This document shows, piece by piece, positions 1 through 5,936 of a stretch of DNA of 6,021 nucleotides. The position numbers and the translations under genes are program-made. Each line of letters begins with the position of its first letter. The first letter of the stretch is position 1. This DNA is from Candidatus Latescibacterota bacterium. GTDB lineage: Bacteria; Latescibacterota; UBA2968; UBA8231. The notes below the pieces were generated by a model. That model had not been told where the DNA came from, did no database searches, and was given only the letters and a program-made list of their open reading frames with translations. The DNA is taken from the NCBI GenBank assembly GCA_003529325.1, contig DPVW01000082.1:1-6021 (forward strand), read 5' to 3'.

Positions 1-678
1 CGCACCGCGTTGTATCCGGGCCTCGTTGCGTTGGAGAGCGACGATCGATGGATACGGGATCTGCAGGGGGTGAAAGTCTGGGCCAGAGTCGAGGCGCAAG
101 GCCTGGGCAAGGCGACCGTCGTTGATACCGACGACTTGCTCTTTGCCAAGTACGGCGTGTCGGGGTTCACAATCCTGAACCTCAGTGCCCGCATCGTGCG
201 GCATCTGCGAGAGGAGGGTCCTCTTTCCCTGCTGGTCAGTCTGCTACCGGACAAGTCAGCAGAAGAGGTGGGGGAACTGTTGCAGACGCGTTGGCAACGA
301 CACCCGCACCGAGAATTGGGCTTAAGTCTGGCGGGGTTGCTCCATGCCAAGGTGGCTCGCGTCCTGCTCGCCAGGGCAGGTCTCGAGGCGTCGGCACTCG
401 TGGCAGGGGTGTCCAAGCGGCAGCGCAGGGAATTGGCTGCGCTCATAACCGCCCTGCCGATTCGAGTTACCGGGCCACGAAATTTCGACTATGCCGAGGT
501 CACTATCGGTGGGATCCGTACCGATGAAATCGATCCGCATACCCTGCAGTCGTATGTCGCTCCCGGTCTGTACTTCGCCGGTGAGATGGTCGATGTGCAC
601 GGCGATCTTGGCGGCTACAATTTCCAGTGGGCGTGGTCGAGTGGTTTCGTTGCTGGCGGCCAGGTGGCGACGCGTTGA
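1..678 (+). CDS. HI0933/BaiN-family FAD-dependent oxidoreductase, C-terminal part (5' end outside window)
   Basis: The frame is open from the first base (R-T-A-L-Y-P-G-L) to the TGA at 676-678, giving about 225 residues. Proteins of this family are usually about 400 residues, so roughly the N-terminal 45%, with the first FAD-binding Rossmann motif, lies outside the window. The opening LYPGLVAL matches the family's conserved (L)YP-L-PL segment. The clearest evidence is the C-terminal stretch around 508-660: GGI-T-EID, then APGLYFAGEMVDVHGD and GGYNFQWAWSSG, the family's FAD-contacting signature. The family comprises soluble two-domain flavoproteins. BaiN acts in bile-acid dehydroxylation, but most members, probably including this one, have no known substrate. 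The gene ends 32 nt before the MocA-like gene and on the same strand. Because a promoter-like sequence overlaps its stop codon, it need not share a function with that operon. The family call is firm; the substrate is unknown. Confidence 0.9.
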   Translation, partial: RTALYPGLVALESDDRWIRDLQGVKVWARVEAQGLGKATVVDTDDLLFAKYGVSGFTILNLSARIVRHLREEGPLSLLVSLLPDKSAEEVGELLQTRWQRHPHRELGLSLAGLLHAKVARVLLARAGLEASALVAGVSKRQRRELAALITALPIRVTGPRNFDYAEVTIGGIRTDEIDPHTLQSYVAPGLYFAGEMVDVHGDLGGYNFQWAWSSGFVAGGQVATR

Positions 679-703
679 CATCAACCTTCAGCCCCCGTAG
701 GCT
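675..703 (+). promoter_or_regulatory. Candidate sigma70-type promoter giving a leaderless mRNA for the MocA-like gene
   Basis: A perfect TTGACA (675-680) is followed, after a 17-nt spacer, by TAGGCT (698-703), which keeps the most conserved T1, A2 and T6 of the -10 box. Transcription would begin about 7 nt after the -10 box, at about 710-711, which is the ATG of the next gene. No Shine-Dalgarno sequence is visible before that ATG, so a leaderless start is self-consistent. The -35 box overlaps the stop codon of the upstream flavoprotein. This rests on pattern matching only. Confidence 0.45.
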
Positions 704-710
704 CAACCAC

Positions 711-1313
711 ATGAGAGACGGTGTCATCGGCATTCTGCTTGCGGCGGGGCGTTCACGCCGGATGGGACAGCCCAAGCAGTTGCTCCCACTTGCCGGTCTG
801 CAGACCGTCGTTGAAGTCGTCGCCCATCAGATACGGCCACATGTCTCCAGCCTCGTCGTCGTTGTCGGTCACGTAGGTGGCCAGGTGGCGGCCATGTTGA
901 GTGCATTGGACATCACTCTCGCCATCAATGAAAATGTCGATCGTGGGATGCTGTCCTCCGTACAGGCCGGGATTCTCGCCGCCAACCACGGTCGTGGTTA
1001 TCTGATCTGCCTTGGTGATCAACCCTCTTTGCGCGGAGCTGCAATCGATGCTGTTGTGCGGGCCTCTGTGGGTGCGGCAGGCATCGTGATTCCCACCTTC
1101 GACGGACAGCGAGGGCATCCCGTTTTTATCCATCGACGGTATCGCTCTGAGATCCTCGGTCTCGATCCGCAGAGGGTTGGTCTGAACGCCGTGACACGTG
1201 CCCACGCGCAGGACACCATCGAAGTCGCCCTCGACGACGAGCTGATACTCGATGACATGGATACCCCCAGCGACTACGCTCGTGAGATCGAGCGCGCCGG
1301 AGCACACGGCTGA
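711..1313 (+). CDS. MocA-like molybdenum cofactor nucleotidyltransferase (NTP transferase family)
   Basis: This 200-residue protein has the fold and motifs of MobA/MocA-type nucleotidyltransferases. Residues 9-27 carry the glycine-rich nucleotide-binding motif LLAAGRSRRMGQPKQLLPL. N-x5-GMLSSVQAG (75-87) and LGDQPSL (101-107), with the metal-binding Asp103, follow. GQRGHPVFI lies at 132-140 and DMDTPSDY at 182-189. MocA transfers CMP from CTP to molybdopterin to make the cytosine-dinucleotide cofactor of xanthine-dehydrogenase-like hydroxylases. An immediately adjacent XdhC favours this role over MobA (GMP transfer) or a sugar-phosphate nucleotidyltransferase. I chose the ATG at 711 because the motif begins 9 residues later, as in the family. 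The frame is open back to 627, but that would overlap the flavoprotein gene and add 28 uncharacteristic residues. The stop overlaps the next ATG by one base (TGATG), suggesting translational coupling. CTP rather than GTP specificity is inferred from context. Confidence 0.88.
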   Translation: MRDGVIGILLAAGRSRRMGQPKQLLPLAGLQTVVEVVAHQIRPHVSSLVVVVGHVGGQVAAMLSALDITLAINENVDRGMLSSVQAGILAANHGRGYLICLGDQPSLRGAAIDAVVRASVGAAGIVIPTFDGQRGHPVFIHRRYRSEILGLDPQRVGLNAVTRAHAQDTIEVALDDELILDDMDTPSDYAREIERAGAHG

Positions 1314-2392
1314 TGGATGACGTGATCGCCGCCGTCGCCTCGCTGGCCGATTCAGGTGAGACTGCCGTGTTGTCATCGTTGGTCGCCAGTAGTGGCTCCA
1401 TCCCCATGAGTGCGCGCGCCAAGATGCTGGTGGCGGCGGACGGTACCGTGCTGGGCACGATCGGCGGGGGTTGCCTCGAAGCAGAGATTCTCGCCGTCGC
1501 CGGAGATGTGCGTGGTAGTGGACGACCGCAGATCACGTCCTACACGATGACCGAAAAGCAAGCCGGCGAACATGGGCTCAATTGTGGCGGCACGGTGAAG
1601 ATTTTCAGCGAACTCGTCGATGCGACGGTGGGCCGGTTCTACGCCGACATTGACAGCGCCAGAAAATGCCGCGCCTCCTGTGCGCTGGTGACGGCTCTCG
1701 ACGACAGCGCCAGGCTCTTTTTTGGTTCGCAAGGCAAGCGCCGCGGCAGTCTTGGCGCCGATCTCAACGACGAGGTCCTGCCGTGGGTGCAGGATTGTCT
1801 TCAACGCGAGAGCCCGGCTCTGCACGCTACAGGCGAGGCGGCTCGCGGGCTCTTTGTTGAACCCTTCGCACCACCACCATTGCTCTACGTCTTCGGCGGC
1901 GGTCACGTCGGCGGACAGATCGCGAAGCTGGCGCACAATGCCGGTTTCTACGTCGTCATCGTCGATGACCGATCCTATTTCGCCAATGCTGAGCGTCACC
2001 CCGATGTCGATGAATGCCTGGCGGACGAGACGGAGGCCATCTTCGCACGGATCCCCATCGATGAACATACGTATATCGTCGCCGCCACACGTGGGCACGC
2101 CAACGATGAGGTCGTGGTGGAACAGGCCATCCGCACACCGGCGTGTTATGTCGGCATGCTCGGCAGCGAGCGCAAGAAGCTGACTCTGTGGAATCGGATC
2201 GAGGCCCGCGGTGGCTGCCGGTCGAAACTCGACGAGGTGTATGCACCCGTAGGGTTCAATATCGGTGCCGATACGCCCGAAGAGATCGCCATCTGTGTCG
2301 TTGGAGAGATGATCCAGGTCAGGCGAGGGGCCAAGAAGAAGTGGAAGACGAAGCGTACGAACACGGCATCCGCTGTCGCCACGGATGAGTGA
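1313..2392 (+). CDS. xdhC: XdhC/CoxI-family molybdenum hydroxylase maturation factor
   Basis: This 359-residue protein has both expected domains. The N-terminal XdhC/CoxI domain contains GSIPMSARAKMLV (28-40), DGTVLGTIGGGCLEAE (43-58) with Cys54, and GLNCGGTVKIF (88-98) with Cys91. After a variable linker, the C-terminal Rossmann domain shows the nucleotide-binding VFGGGHVGGQIAKLA (193-207) and VDDRSYFANAERHP (217-230), then ATRGHANDE (258-266), YVGMLGSERK (279-288) and IGADTPEEIAI (317-327). In Rhodobacter, XdhC binds molybdenum cofactor, promotes its sulfuration and delivers it to xanthine dehydrogenase. It acts in the cytoplasm and is not a subunit of the final enzyme. The protein looks full length, with an extra Lys/Arg-rich tail at about 337-348. 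It overlaps the MocA-like gene by 1 nt and the amidase gene by 8 nt, so all three are probably one operon. The client hydroxylase is not in the window, so its substrate cannot be stated. Confidence 0.92.
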   Translation: MDDVIAAVASLADSGETAVLSSLVASSGSIPMSARAKMLVAADGTVLGTIGGGCLEAEILAVAGDVRGSGRPQITSYTMTEKQAGEHGLNCGGTVKIFSELVDATVGRFYADIDSARKCRASCALVTALDDSARLFFGSQGKRRGSLGADLNDEVLPWVQDCLQRESPALHATGEAARGLFVEPFAPPPLLYVFGGGHVGGQIAKLAHNAGFYVVIVDDRSYFANAERHPDVDECLADETEAIFARIPIDEHTYIVAATRGHANDEVVVEQAIRTPACYVGMLGSERKKLTLWNRIEARGGCRSKLDEVYAPVGFNIGADTPEEIAICVVGEMIQVRRGAKKKWKTKRTNTASAVATDE

Positions 2393-3398
2393 CGACAGGC
2401 TGCGCTACGCAGTCGCTGCTTGCCAGGTCGATCAGCCCAATCCTGAAGACCGTTCGCAGATCGGCCGCAACACGGCGCGCATGTTGGAGATGATCGACAT
2501 GGCCGTCGAGGGCTACGCGCCATTCTGCGACGTCAAGCTGCTCGCCTTTCCAGAATTCGGTCATGCCGCCCCCATCTATCCGACGACACAGGGGCTGCGA
2601 GCGAAGCTCACGGTGCCAATTCCAAACGAGCACACGGAGAAATATGTCGCCAAGGCGCGGCAACTGGGCGTCTACATTCAGACGGCCACATTCCTGGAGG
2701 AAGATCCGAAGTGGCCGGGAAAGGTCTTCAATACGACCTGTCTGATCGGGCCGGAAGGAATTCTAAGCAAGTATCGAAAGGTAAACCCATGGATTCCATG
2801 GGAGGTGCACTCGAGTCCTCACGATCTGCCTGGATACGACGAGGAACTGTTTCCAGTGGCCCGCACACCCATCGGTAACATCGGCGTTGCCATCTGTTAC
2901 GACTGGATGTTCCCCGAACCACTCCGCCAGCTGACGGCGAATGGTGCAGAGATCCTGATTCGGGTTTCTGCCTATATGGATCCCTGGGGGGCGACGGAGC
3001 CGATGGATTGGTGGACGGTTGTCAATCGTTGCCGGGCCCTCGAGAATACGGCGTATGTCGTGGCCGCCAACCAGGGCGCCGCACTGTCTCGGTACGCGCC
3101 ATTTTCGTGGCCCGGAGGGAGTATGGTCGTTGACTTCGACGGTCGGTTGCTGGCCCAGGCTGATCCCGGCCCCGGAGAAAAGATCGTCGTTACCACGATC
3201 GACGTTGCCAGTCTCCGCCACGAGCGTGCCCGTCGCCGTGGCCACGATATGCGCTCCCACCTGCGCACCGAGGCCTACCCACTCTATTCCCGGACTGTTT
3301 TTCCACCGGGAACGCACCCATCAGGGGCAGGACAGACAGTCGACGACAACGAGGCAGCCATGACCTTGGCACGAAAACGATGGCCGGGGCAGGATTAA
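2385..3398 (+). CDS. Nitrilase-superfamily carbon-nitrogen hydrolase, aliphatic amidase/formamidase-like
   Basis: This 337-residue enzyme carries the full nitrilase catalytic set: Glu57 in FPEFG, Lys132 in KYRKVNPW, Glu140 in IPWE, and the nucleophile Cys171 in AICYDWMFPE. KYRK--PW-P-E and C-D---PE-----A--GAE--IR---YM-P (171-200) resemble, from memory, the AmiE/AmiF branch more than nitrilases or carbamoylases. The Lys-to-second-Glu spacing of 8 is also that of AmiE. The Lys-to-Cys gap is about 7 residues longer, with extra sequence around 141-155. The expected reaction is hydrolysis of a small amide to a carboxylate and ammonia through a cysteine acyl-enzyme in the cytoplasm. The ATG lies inside the end of xdhC (8-nt overlap), implying co-translation. 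The context suggests nitrogen release from an amide or ring-opened heterocycle produced with a molybdenum hydroxylase, but that is inference. The family is certain; the exact substrate is not. Confidence 0.88.
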   Translation: MSDDRLRYAVAACQVDQPNPEDRSQIGRNTARMLEMIDMAVEGYAPFCDVKLLAFPEFGHAAPIYPTTQGLRAKLTVPIPNEHTEKYVAKARQLGVYIQTATFLEEDPKWPGKVFNTTCLIGPEGILSKYRKVNPWIPWEVHSSPHDLPGYDEELFPVARTPIGNIGVAICYDWMFPEPLRQLTANGAEILIRVSAYMDPWGATEPMDWWTVVNRCRALENTAYVVAANQGAALSRYAPFSWPGGSMVVDFDGRLLAQADPGPGEKIVVTTIDVASLRHERARRRGHDMRSHLRTEAYPLYSRTVFPPGTHPSGAGQTVDDNEAAMTLARKRWPGQD

Positions 3399-3491
3399 AC
3401 GCTACGACGAGCCCAGGCGTCTATAGGGTAAGGTGACATCGCATCCGGGCGCTGCCTGACCCGGTCTCACACATTCGAACCGCCTGTTATT
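3399..3491 (+). other. Intergenic region between the amidase and sigma-factor operons, with a weak hairpin
   Basis: This 93-nt gap is the only clear break between the two gene runs. CCGGG (3445-3449) can pair with CCCGG (3460-3464) across a 10-nt loop, but no T-run follows, so it is a poor intrinsic terminator. A shorter GACG/CGTC pair lies at 3406-3421. A TATTAT (3488-3493), overlapping the first ATG of the sigma-factor gene, could be a -10 box, but I see no good -35 at the right spacing. A promoter for the sigma operon is expected here; I cannot place it with confidence. Confidence 0.3.
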
Positions 3492-4118
3492 ATGACCCTC
3501 GCGCTGAAATCGAGACCCATGTCCGATGACCGGACCGACCCCGAGGCGGTACTTATCGCGCGCCTGCAGGCAGGGGATGACACGGCCTTTGAGGAAATTG
3601 TACGGCAACACCAGGAACCGCTGGTGCGTTTCGCCCAGCGTCTTGTCGGCGACCTCGACGATGCCAGTGATGTCGCTCAGGAGACCTTCATTCGGGCGTA
3701 CGAACGAATCGCCGAATTTCGTGGTGGGTCGACTCTTTACACCTGGCTCTATCGTATCGCCTACAATCAGGCCATCAGCCTGCTGCGGCGCCGGCGTGTG
3801 CGTCGGTTTCTGCGCCTGGATCGCGAGGACGAGTACAGCGAAGGGGTGGAATTGCAGTTGGTCGAGACATACGACGTAGCCGCCAAGGTAGAGGAAGTTG
3901 ATCTACTACGACATATCGAGGCTGCCATCGAGACCTTGCCACCCAGGCAGCGTGGGATCTTCGTCATGCGTCATTACGAGGGCATGAGTCATGCTCAGAT
4001 CGCCCAGGTCGTCGGTCGTTCTGAAGGGGCGATCCGCGCTGGTTATTTTCACGCCGTGCGCAAGCTGCGGGCTGCGGCGAGCAAGGCGGGCCTGTTTTCT
4101 GTGGGGGGAGAGTTGTGA
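3492..4118 (+). CDS. ECF-type RNA polymerase sigma factor
   Basis: This 208-residue protein has the two-domain layout of sigma70-family ECF factors. Sigma region 2 covers about residues 24-105, with AGDDTAFEEIV, the core-binding DASDVAQETFIRAY (57-70), and FRGGSTLYTWLYRIAYNQA (76-94) followed by an Arg-rich LLRRRRVRR. Region 4 covers about 137-195: IETLPPRQRGIFVMRHYEGM, then a helix-turn-helix (SHAQIAQVVGRSEGAIRAGYFHAVRKLR) that would recognise the -35 element. It lacks region 3 and the N-terminal extension of housekeeping sigmas. The start is uncertain. ATG 3492 gives the full length; ATG 3519 (MSDDRTD) gives 199 residues and a more typical ECF N-terminus. Neither has a good ribosome-binding site. 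The stop overlaps the GTG of the next gene by 4 nt, the usual sigma/anti-sigma coupling. It probably responds to an envelope signal through that partner; its regulon is unknown. Confidence 0.92.
   Translation: MTLALKSRPMSDDRTDPEAVLIARLQAGDDTAFEEIVRQHQEPLVRFAQRLVGDLDDASDVAQETFIRAYERIAEFRGGSTLYTWLYRIAYNQAISLLRRRRVRRFLRLDREDEYSEGVELQLVETYDVAAKVEEVDLLRHIEAAIETLPPRQRGIFVMRHYEGMSHAQIAQVVGRSEGAIRAGYFHAVRKLRAAASKAGLFSVGGEL
4107..4110 (+). promoter_or_regulatory. Ribosome-binding site supporting the GTG start of the anti-sigma gene
   Basis: GGAG lies 4 nt before the GTG at 4115, inside a G-rich run (about 4103-4110) within the end of the sigma-factor gene. Together with the GTGA stop/start overlap it supports the non-ATG start and coupled translation. 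Confidence 0.5.
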
Positions 4119-4633
4119 ACACACATCTGACTGATGACGAACTGATTGTCTTGGTCGACGACGGAATCTCCCACGAGCACTTGTCCGTTTGTAGTGGCTG
4201 CCGTTCCCGGCACGCAGAATTTGCGGCAACATTGACACTTGCCAGCAAGATGCCGGCGGTTGTGTGGAGTCCCTTGCGTGGGGAAACGCTCGTGCATCGA
4301 GTGCGCCGTCGTCTTCGCGATCAGCGTGGATCGCACCGTCCCGCCTGGCAACCCGCCCTCGGGGGTTCAGTCGTGACGGTGGTGGTGGCGGCTGGCCTGA
4401 TGTTCGTTATGGGGACCCGGGACCTGGCGCCTGAATTGGCTTTTGAAGTGGCGACAGAGGAATCGGCCTGGGAGCCGCTTGATACGGAGGAAGTGGTCAC
4501 CGAACAGGTTGAGGACACAGAACTAGCTGAGATGATCGAGACCTATCTGATGGAGACGGCGTCGGCTGACCAATTGCTGCTGGAACTCGACGAACTGTCA
4601 GACGACGAATACTACGCGCTGCTGGAAGAGTAG
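4115..4633 (+). CDS. Zinc-finger (zf-HC2-like) transmembrane anti-sigma factor with acidic periplasmic domain
   Basis: This 172-residue protein follows the ECF sigma gene with a 4-nt overlap. The short cytoplasmic N-terminus contains His22-x3-Cys26-x2-Cys29, the HxxxCxxC motif of zinc-binding anti-sigma domains. These sequester the cognate sigma factor. A basic stretch (R62-R71) precedes a single predicted membrane helix at about 83-101 (GGSVVTVVVAAGLMFVMG). The positive-inside rule therefore puts the N-terminus in the cytoplasm and residues 102-172 in the periplasm. That part is very unusual in composition: I count 25 Asp/Glu and no Lys or Arg after Arg102, with many Leu and Thr. This suggests one or more acidic amphipathic helices or a ligand- or partner-binding segment. 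It would hold the sigma factor at the membrane until an envelope signal releases it. The next gene encodes an exported basic Spy-like protein that could be its periplasmic partner. The role is strongly supported by motif and position; the signal is unknown. Confidence 0.87.
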   Translation: MNTHLTDDELIVLVDDGISHEHLSVCSGCRSRHAEFAATLTLASKMPAVVWSPLRGETLVHRVRRRLRDQRGSHRPAWQPALGGSVVTVVVAAGLMFVMGTRDLAPELAFEVATEESAWEPLDTEEVVTEQVEDTELAEMIETYLMETASADQLLLELDELSDDEYYALLEE

Positions 4634-4647
4634 CGCAGAGGGAGATT

Positions 4648-4655
4648 GGAGGGGG
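4648..4655 (+). promoter_or_regulatory. Strong Shine-Dalgarno sequence for the Spy-like gene
   Basis: GGAGGGGG ends 5 nt before the ATG at 4661. It favours this start over the in-frame ATG at 4691, which would also remove the Arg-containing n-region of the signal peptide. Confidence 0.6.
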
Positions 4656-4660
4656 TGTAG

Positions 4661-5227
4661 ATGCAATGGTGCCCACAGTACCGGCGAGGGATGCTGGGCC
4701 TTTTGCTGGCCATGCTGGTGACGACGATCTGGATGGCAGGGCCACGACGCGCAGACGCGCAGATGCCGATGCTCGAGATGGAGGGCAGAAAGCAGCATCT
4801 CGAGTTGCTTCGCATGTGGCGGCTTGTCGATGAACTTGAAATCGACGAGCAGCAGGCGACGCGTGTGTTTCCGGCGTTTCGCCGACAACGGGCGCAGACC
4901 GATTCTCTCGAACAGCGTCGGCGCGCCCTGTTGGGCGTCATCACCAGACAACTCAAAGAACAAGCCGACGATGAGGCTCTGCAGTCGACGATGGTCAAAG
5001 TACGGGACATCGAAGAGGTGATCGCGCAGTCCAAGAAGGCATTCCACAGGAAGCTTGATAAACTGCTGACACCACGACAACAGGCGCGCCTGTTGCTTTT
5101 CGATTCTACTTTTCGCACCGATCTGGTCGATATCGTCCGTCGCATGAGAGGTGGTGGCCCAGAGGGCCGCCCTGGGAGCGAGGGGCTGCCAGGGCGGGGA
5201 GGGGGACGAGGACTTCGGGGACAATAA
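4661..5227 (+). CDS. Spy/CpxP-like periplasmic protein (heavy-metal-sensor-like) with Gly/Arg-rich tail
   Basis: This is a 188-residue exported protein. Residues 1-33 form a signal peptide: basic n-region to R9, hydrophobic MLGLLLAMLVTTIWMAG (11-27), and an A-D-A cleavage site before Gln34. The mature part is mostly helical and charged, with the Spy/CpxP/CnrX layout. A degenerate first motif, LEIDEQQATRVFPAFRRQR (59-77), is followed by a long helical middle and a good LTxxQ motif, LTPRQQARLLLFD (136-148). I count about 30 Lys/Arg against 23 Asp/Glu, so the protein is net basic. Met35, Met37 and Met40 cluster at the mature N-terminus, and the only mature histidines are His46 and His129. The last 25 or so residues are Gly/Pro/Arg-rich, probably disordered. 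Relatives are envelope chaperones or metal sensors. Its place after sigma and anti-sigma genes (27-nt gap) suggests it senses a signal or is made in response. Metal binding is not shown. Confidence 0.72.
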   Translation: MQWCPQYRRGMLGLLLAMLVTTIWMAGPRRADAQMPMLEMEGRKQHLELLRMWRLVDELEIDEQQATRVFPAFRRQRAQTDSLEQRRRALLGVITRQLKEQADDEALQSTMVKVRDIEEVIAQSKKAFHRKLDKLLTPRQQARLLLFDSTFRTDLVDIVRRMRGGGPEGRPGSEGLPGRGGGRGLRGQ

Positions 5228-5237
5228 CGGCACTTCC

Positions 5238-5936
5238 GTGAAGCGCTATTCCCGCCGGCAGATTTCCCGAACCCTGCGGAAGTACGACACGAAGGAGGTG
5301 GATGTCGGCATCGATGACGACCTGAAGCTGTCGATGGTCGAGACGACGGACGCCTATGAACTGCTCGACAGGCTCATCGAACAGGAGCAGGAGTCCGGCA
5401 CTCGCGACAGGGTTACGCGGTTTCCCTACTGGGCTGAGATCTGGCCGGCATCCCTGGCCCTATCACGATGGTTGGCCCTGGCAGAGCAGCCTCCCGCACG
5501 GGCCCTGGAGTTGGGCTGTGGTTTGGGGCTCGTGGGCGTTACCCTGGCCAGCCTCGGGTGGATGGTGGAAGCCACCGACTTTGTCGAAGACGCGTTGGTC
5601 TTCACCGCCCACAACGCCGAACGCAATGGCGTTGGCAGCCGGCATACCGTCTCCTATCTCGACTGGAGCCATCCTGTCGGTACGCCCAACCCCGTCTTGG
5701 TCGGTTCGGATGTGGCCTACGAAAAGAGTCTACATCCGTATCTGCAACGCACGGTCCGGGGCCTACTGGCGCCTGGTGGCCGCTTTATCCTCAGCGACCC
5801 GGGACGGCCCGCGGCGCGTCCCTTTCTCGAGGCGATGGCTCGGGCAGGATACGACCATCGGCAGGATCAGATCGAGGTGCAGTGGAATGCTCTCGACCAC
5901 GCCGTCGATATTCACATTTTCACTAGTCTCAGATGA
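5238..5936 (+). CDS. Class I SAM-dependent methyltransferase, METTL21/ETFB-lysine methyltransferase-like
   Basis: From the GTG at 5238 the protein has 232 residues. A short N-terminal beta region (KYDTKEVDVG) precedes RFPYWAEIWPASLALSRWL (61-79), the PYWAE-WPS/A signature of the family-16/METTL21-like group. SAM-binding motif I is ALELGCGLGLVGV (89-101). The acidic end of strand beta2 is TDFVED with Asp114. VGSDVAYEK (155-163) is at the DxxY motif position, and GGRFILSDPGR (180-190) is strand 5. Relatives methylate lysines in proteins such as ETF-beta, elongation factors and chaperones; the target here is unknown. The start is the weakest point: the frame is open back to a GTG at 5151, inside the Spy-like gene, and no ribosome-binding site is well placed for 5238. 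I prefer 5238 because it lies 10 nt after the upstream stop and leaves out an atypical Gly-rich leader. It is probably co-transcribed with the sigma cluster, but a functional link is not evident. Confidence 0.82.
   Translation: MKRYSRRQISRTLRKYDTKEVDVGIDDDLKLSMVETTDAYELLDRLIEQEQESGTRDRVTRFPYWAEIWPASLALSRWLALAEQPPARALELGCGLGLVGVTLASLGWMVEATDFVEDALVFTAHNAERNGVGSRHTVSYLDWSHPVGTPNPVLVGSDVAYEKSLHPYLQRTVRGLLAPGGRFILSDPGRPAARPFLEAMARAGYDHRQDQIEVQWNALDHAVDIHIFTSLR

Noticed and set aside
658..890. A 12-bp direct repeat GGCCAGGTGGCG at 658-669 and 879-890, as a possible repeat or recombination site.
   Set aside because: Both copies encode G-Q-V-A in ordinary coding sequence of two unrelated proteins, and there is no flanking identity beyond this.
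1373..2098. Long antisense open frame (241 codons) opposite xdhC, and a similar one of 211 codons at 4598-5233 opposite the Spy-like gene.
   Set aside because: The plus-strand proteins at these positions have clear family motifs. GC-rich coding DNA commonly leaves antisense frames open, and neither antisense translation shows a recognisable motif.
2786..2802. A 17-nt perfect palindrome (8-nt arms CCCATGGA / TCCATGGG around one T) inside the amidase gene, as a possible operator or hairpin.
   Set aside because: It codes for P-W-I-P-W, and the Pro-Trp codon pair CCATGG is itself palindromic, so two copies three bases apart give the symmetry. The sequence also overlaps the conserved catalytic segment, so protein constraint explains it.
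3445..3464. CCGGG/CCCGG hairpin as an intrinsic terminator of the amidase operon.
   Set aside because: The stem is only 5 bp, the loop is 10 nt and no T-run follows. It is recorded only as part of the intergenic description.
3471..3500. A CGAAC at 3476-3480 as the -35 of an ECF autoregulated promoter.
   Set aside because: No matching -10 element such as CGTC appears at 16-17 nt, so the resemblance is too weak to support.
5151..5237. An N-terminal extension of the methyltransferase from the GTG at 5151.
   Set aside because: The added 29 residues are Gly-rich and arise from the same G-rich DNA that codes for the Spy-like tail. The methyltransferase family does not need them, so I treat the overlap as a composition artefact.
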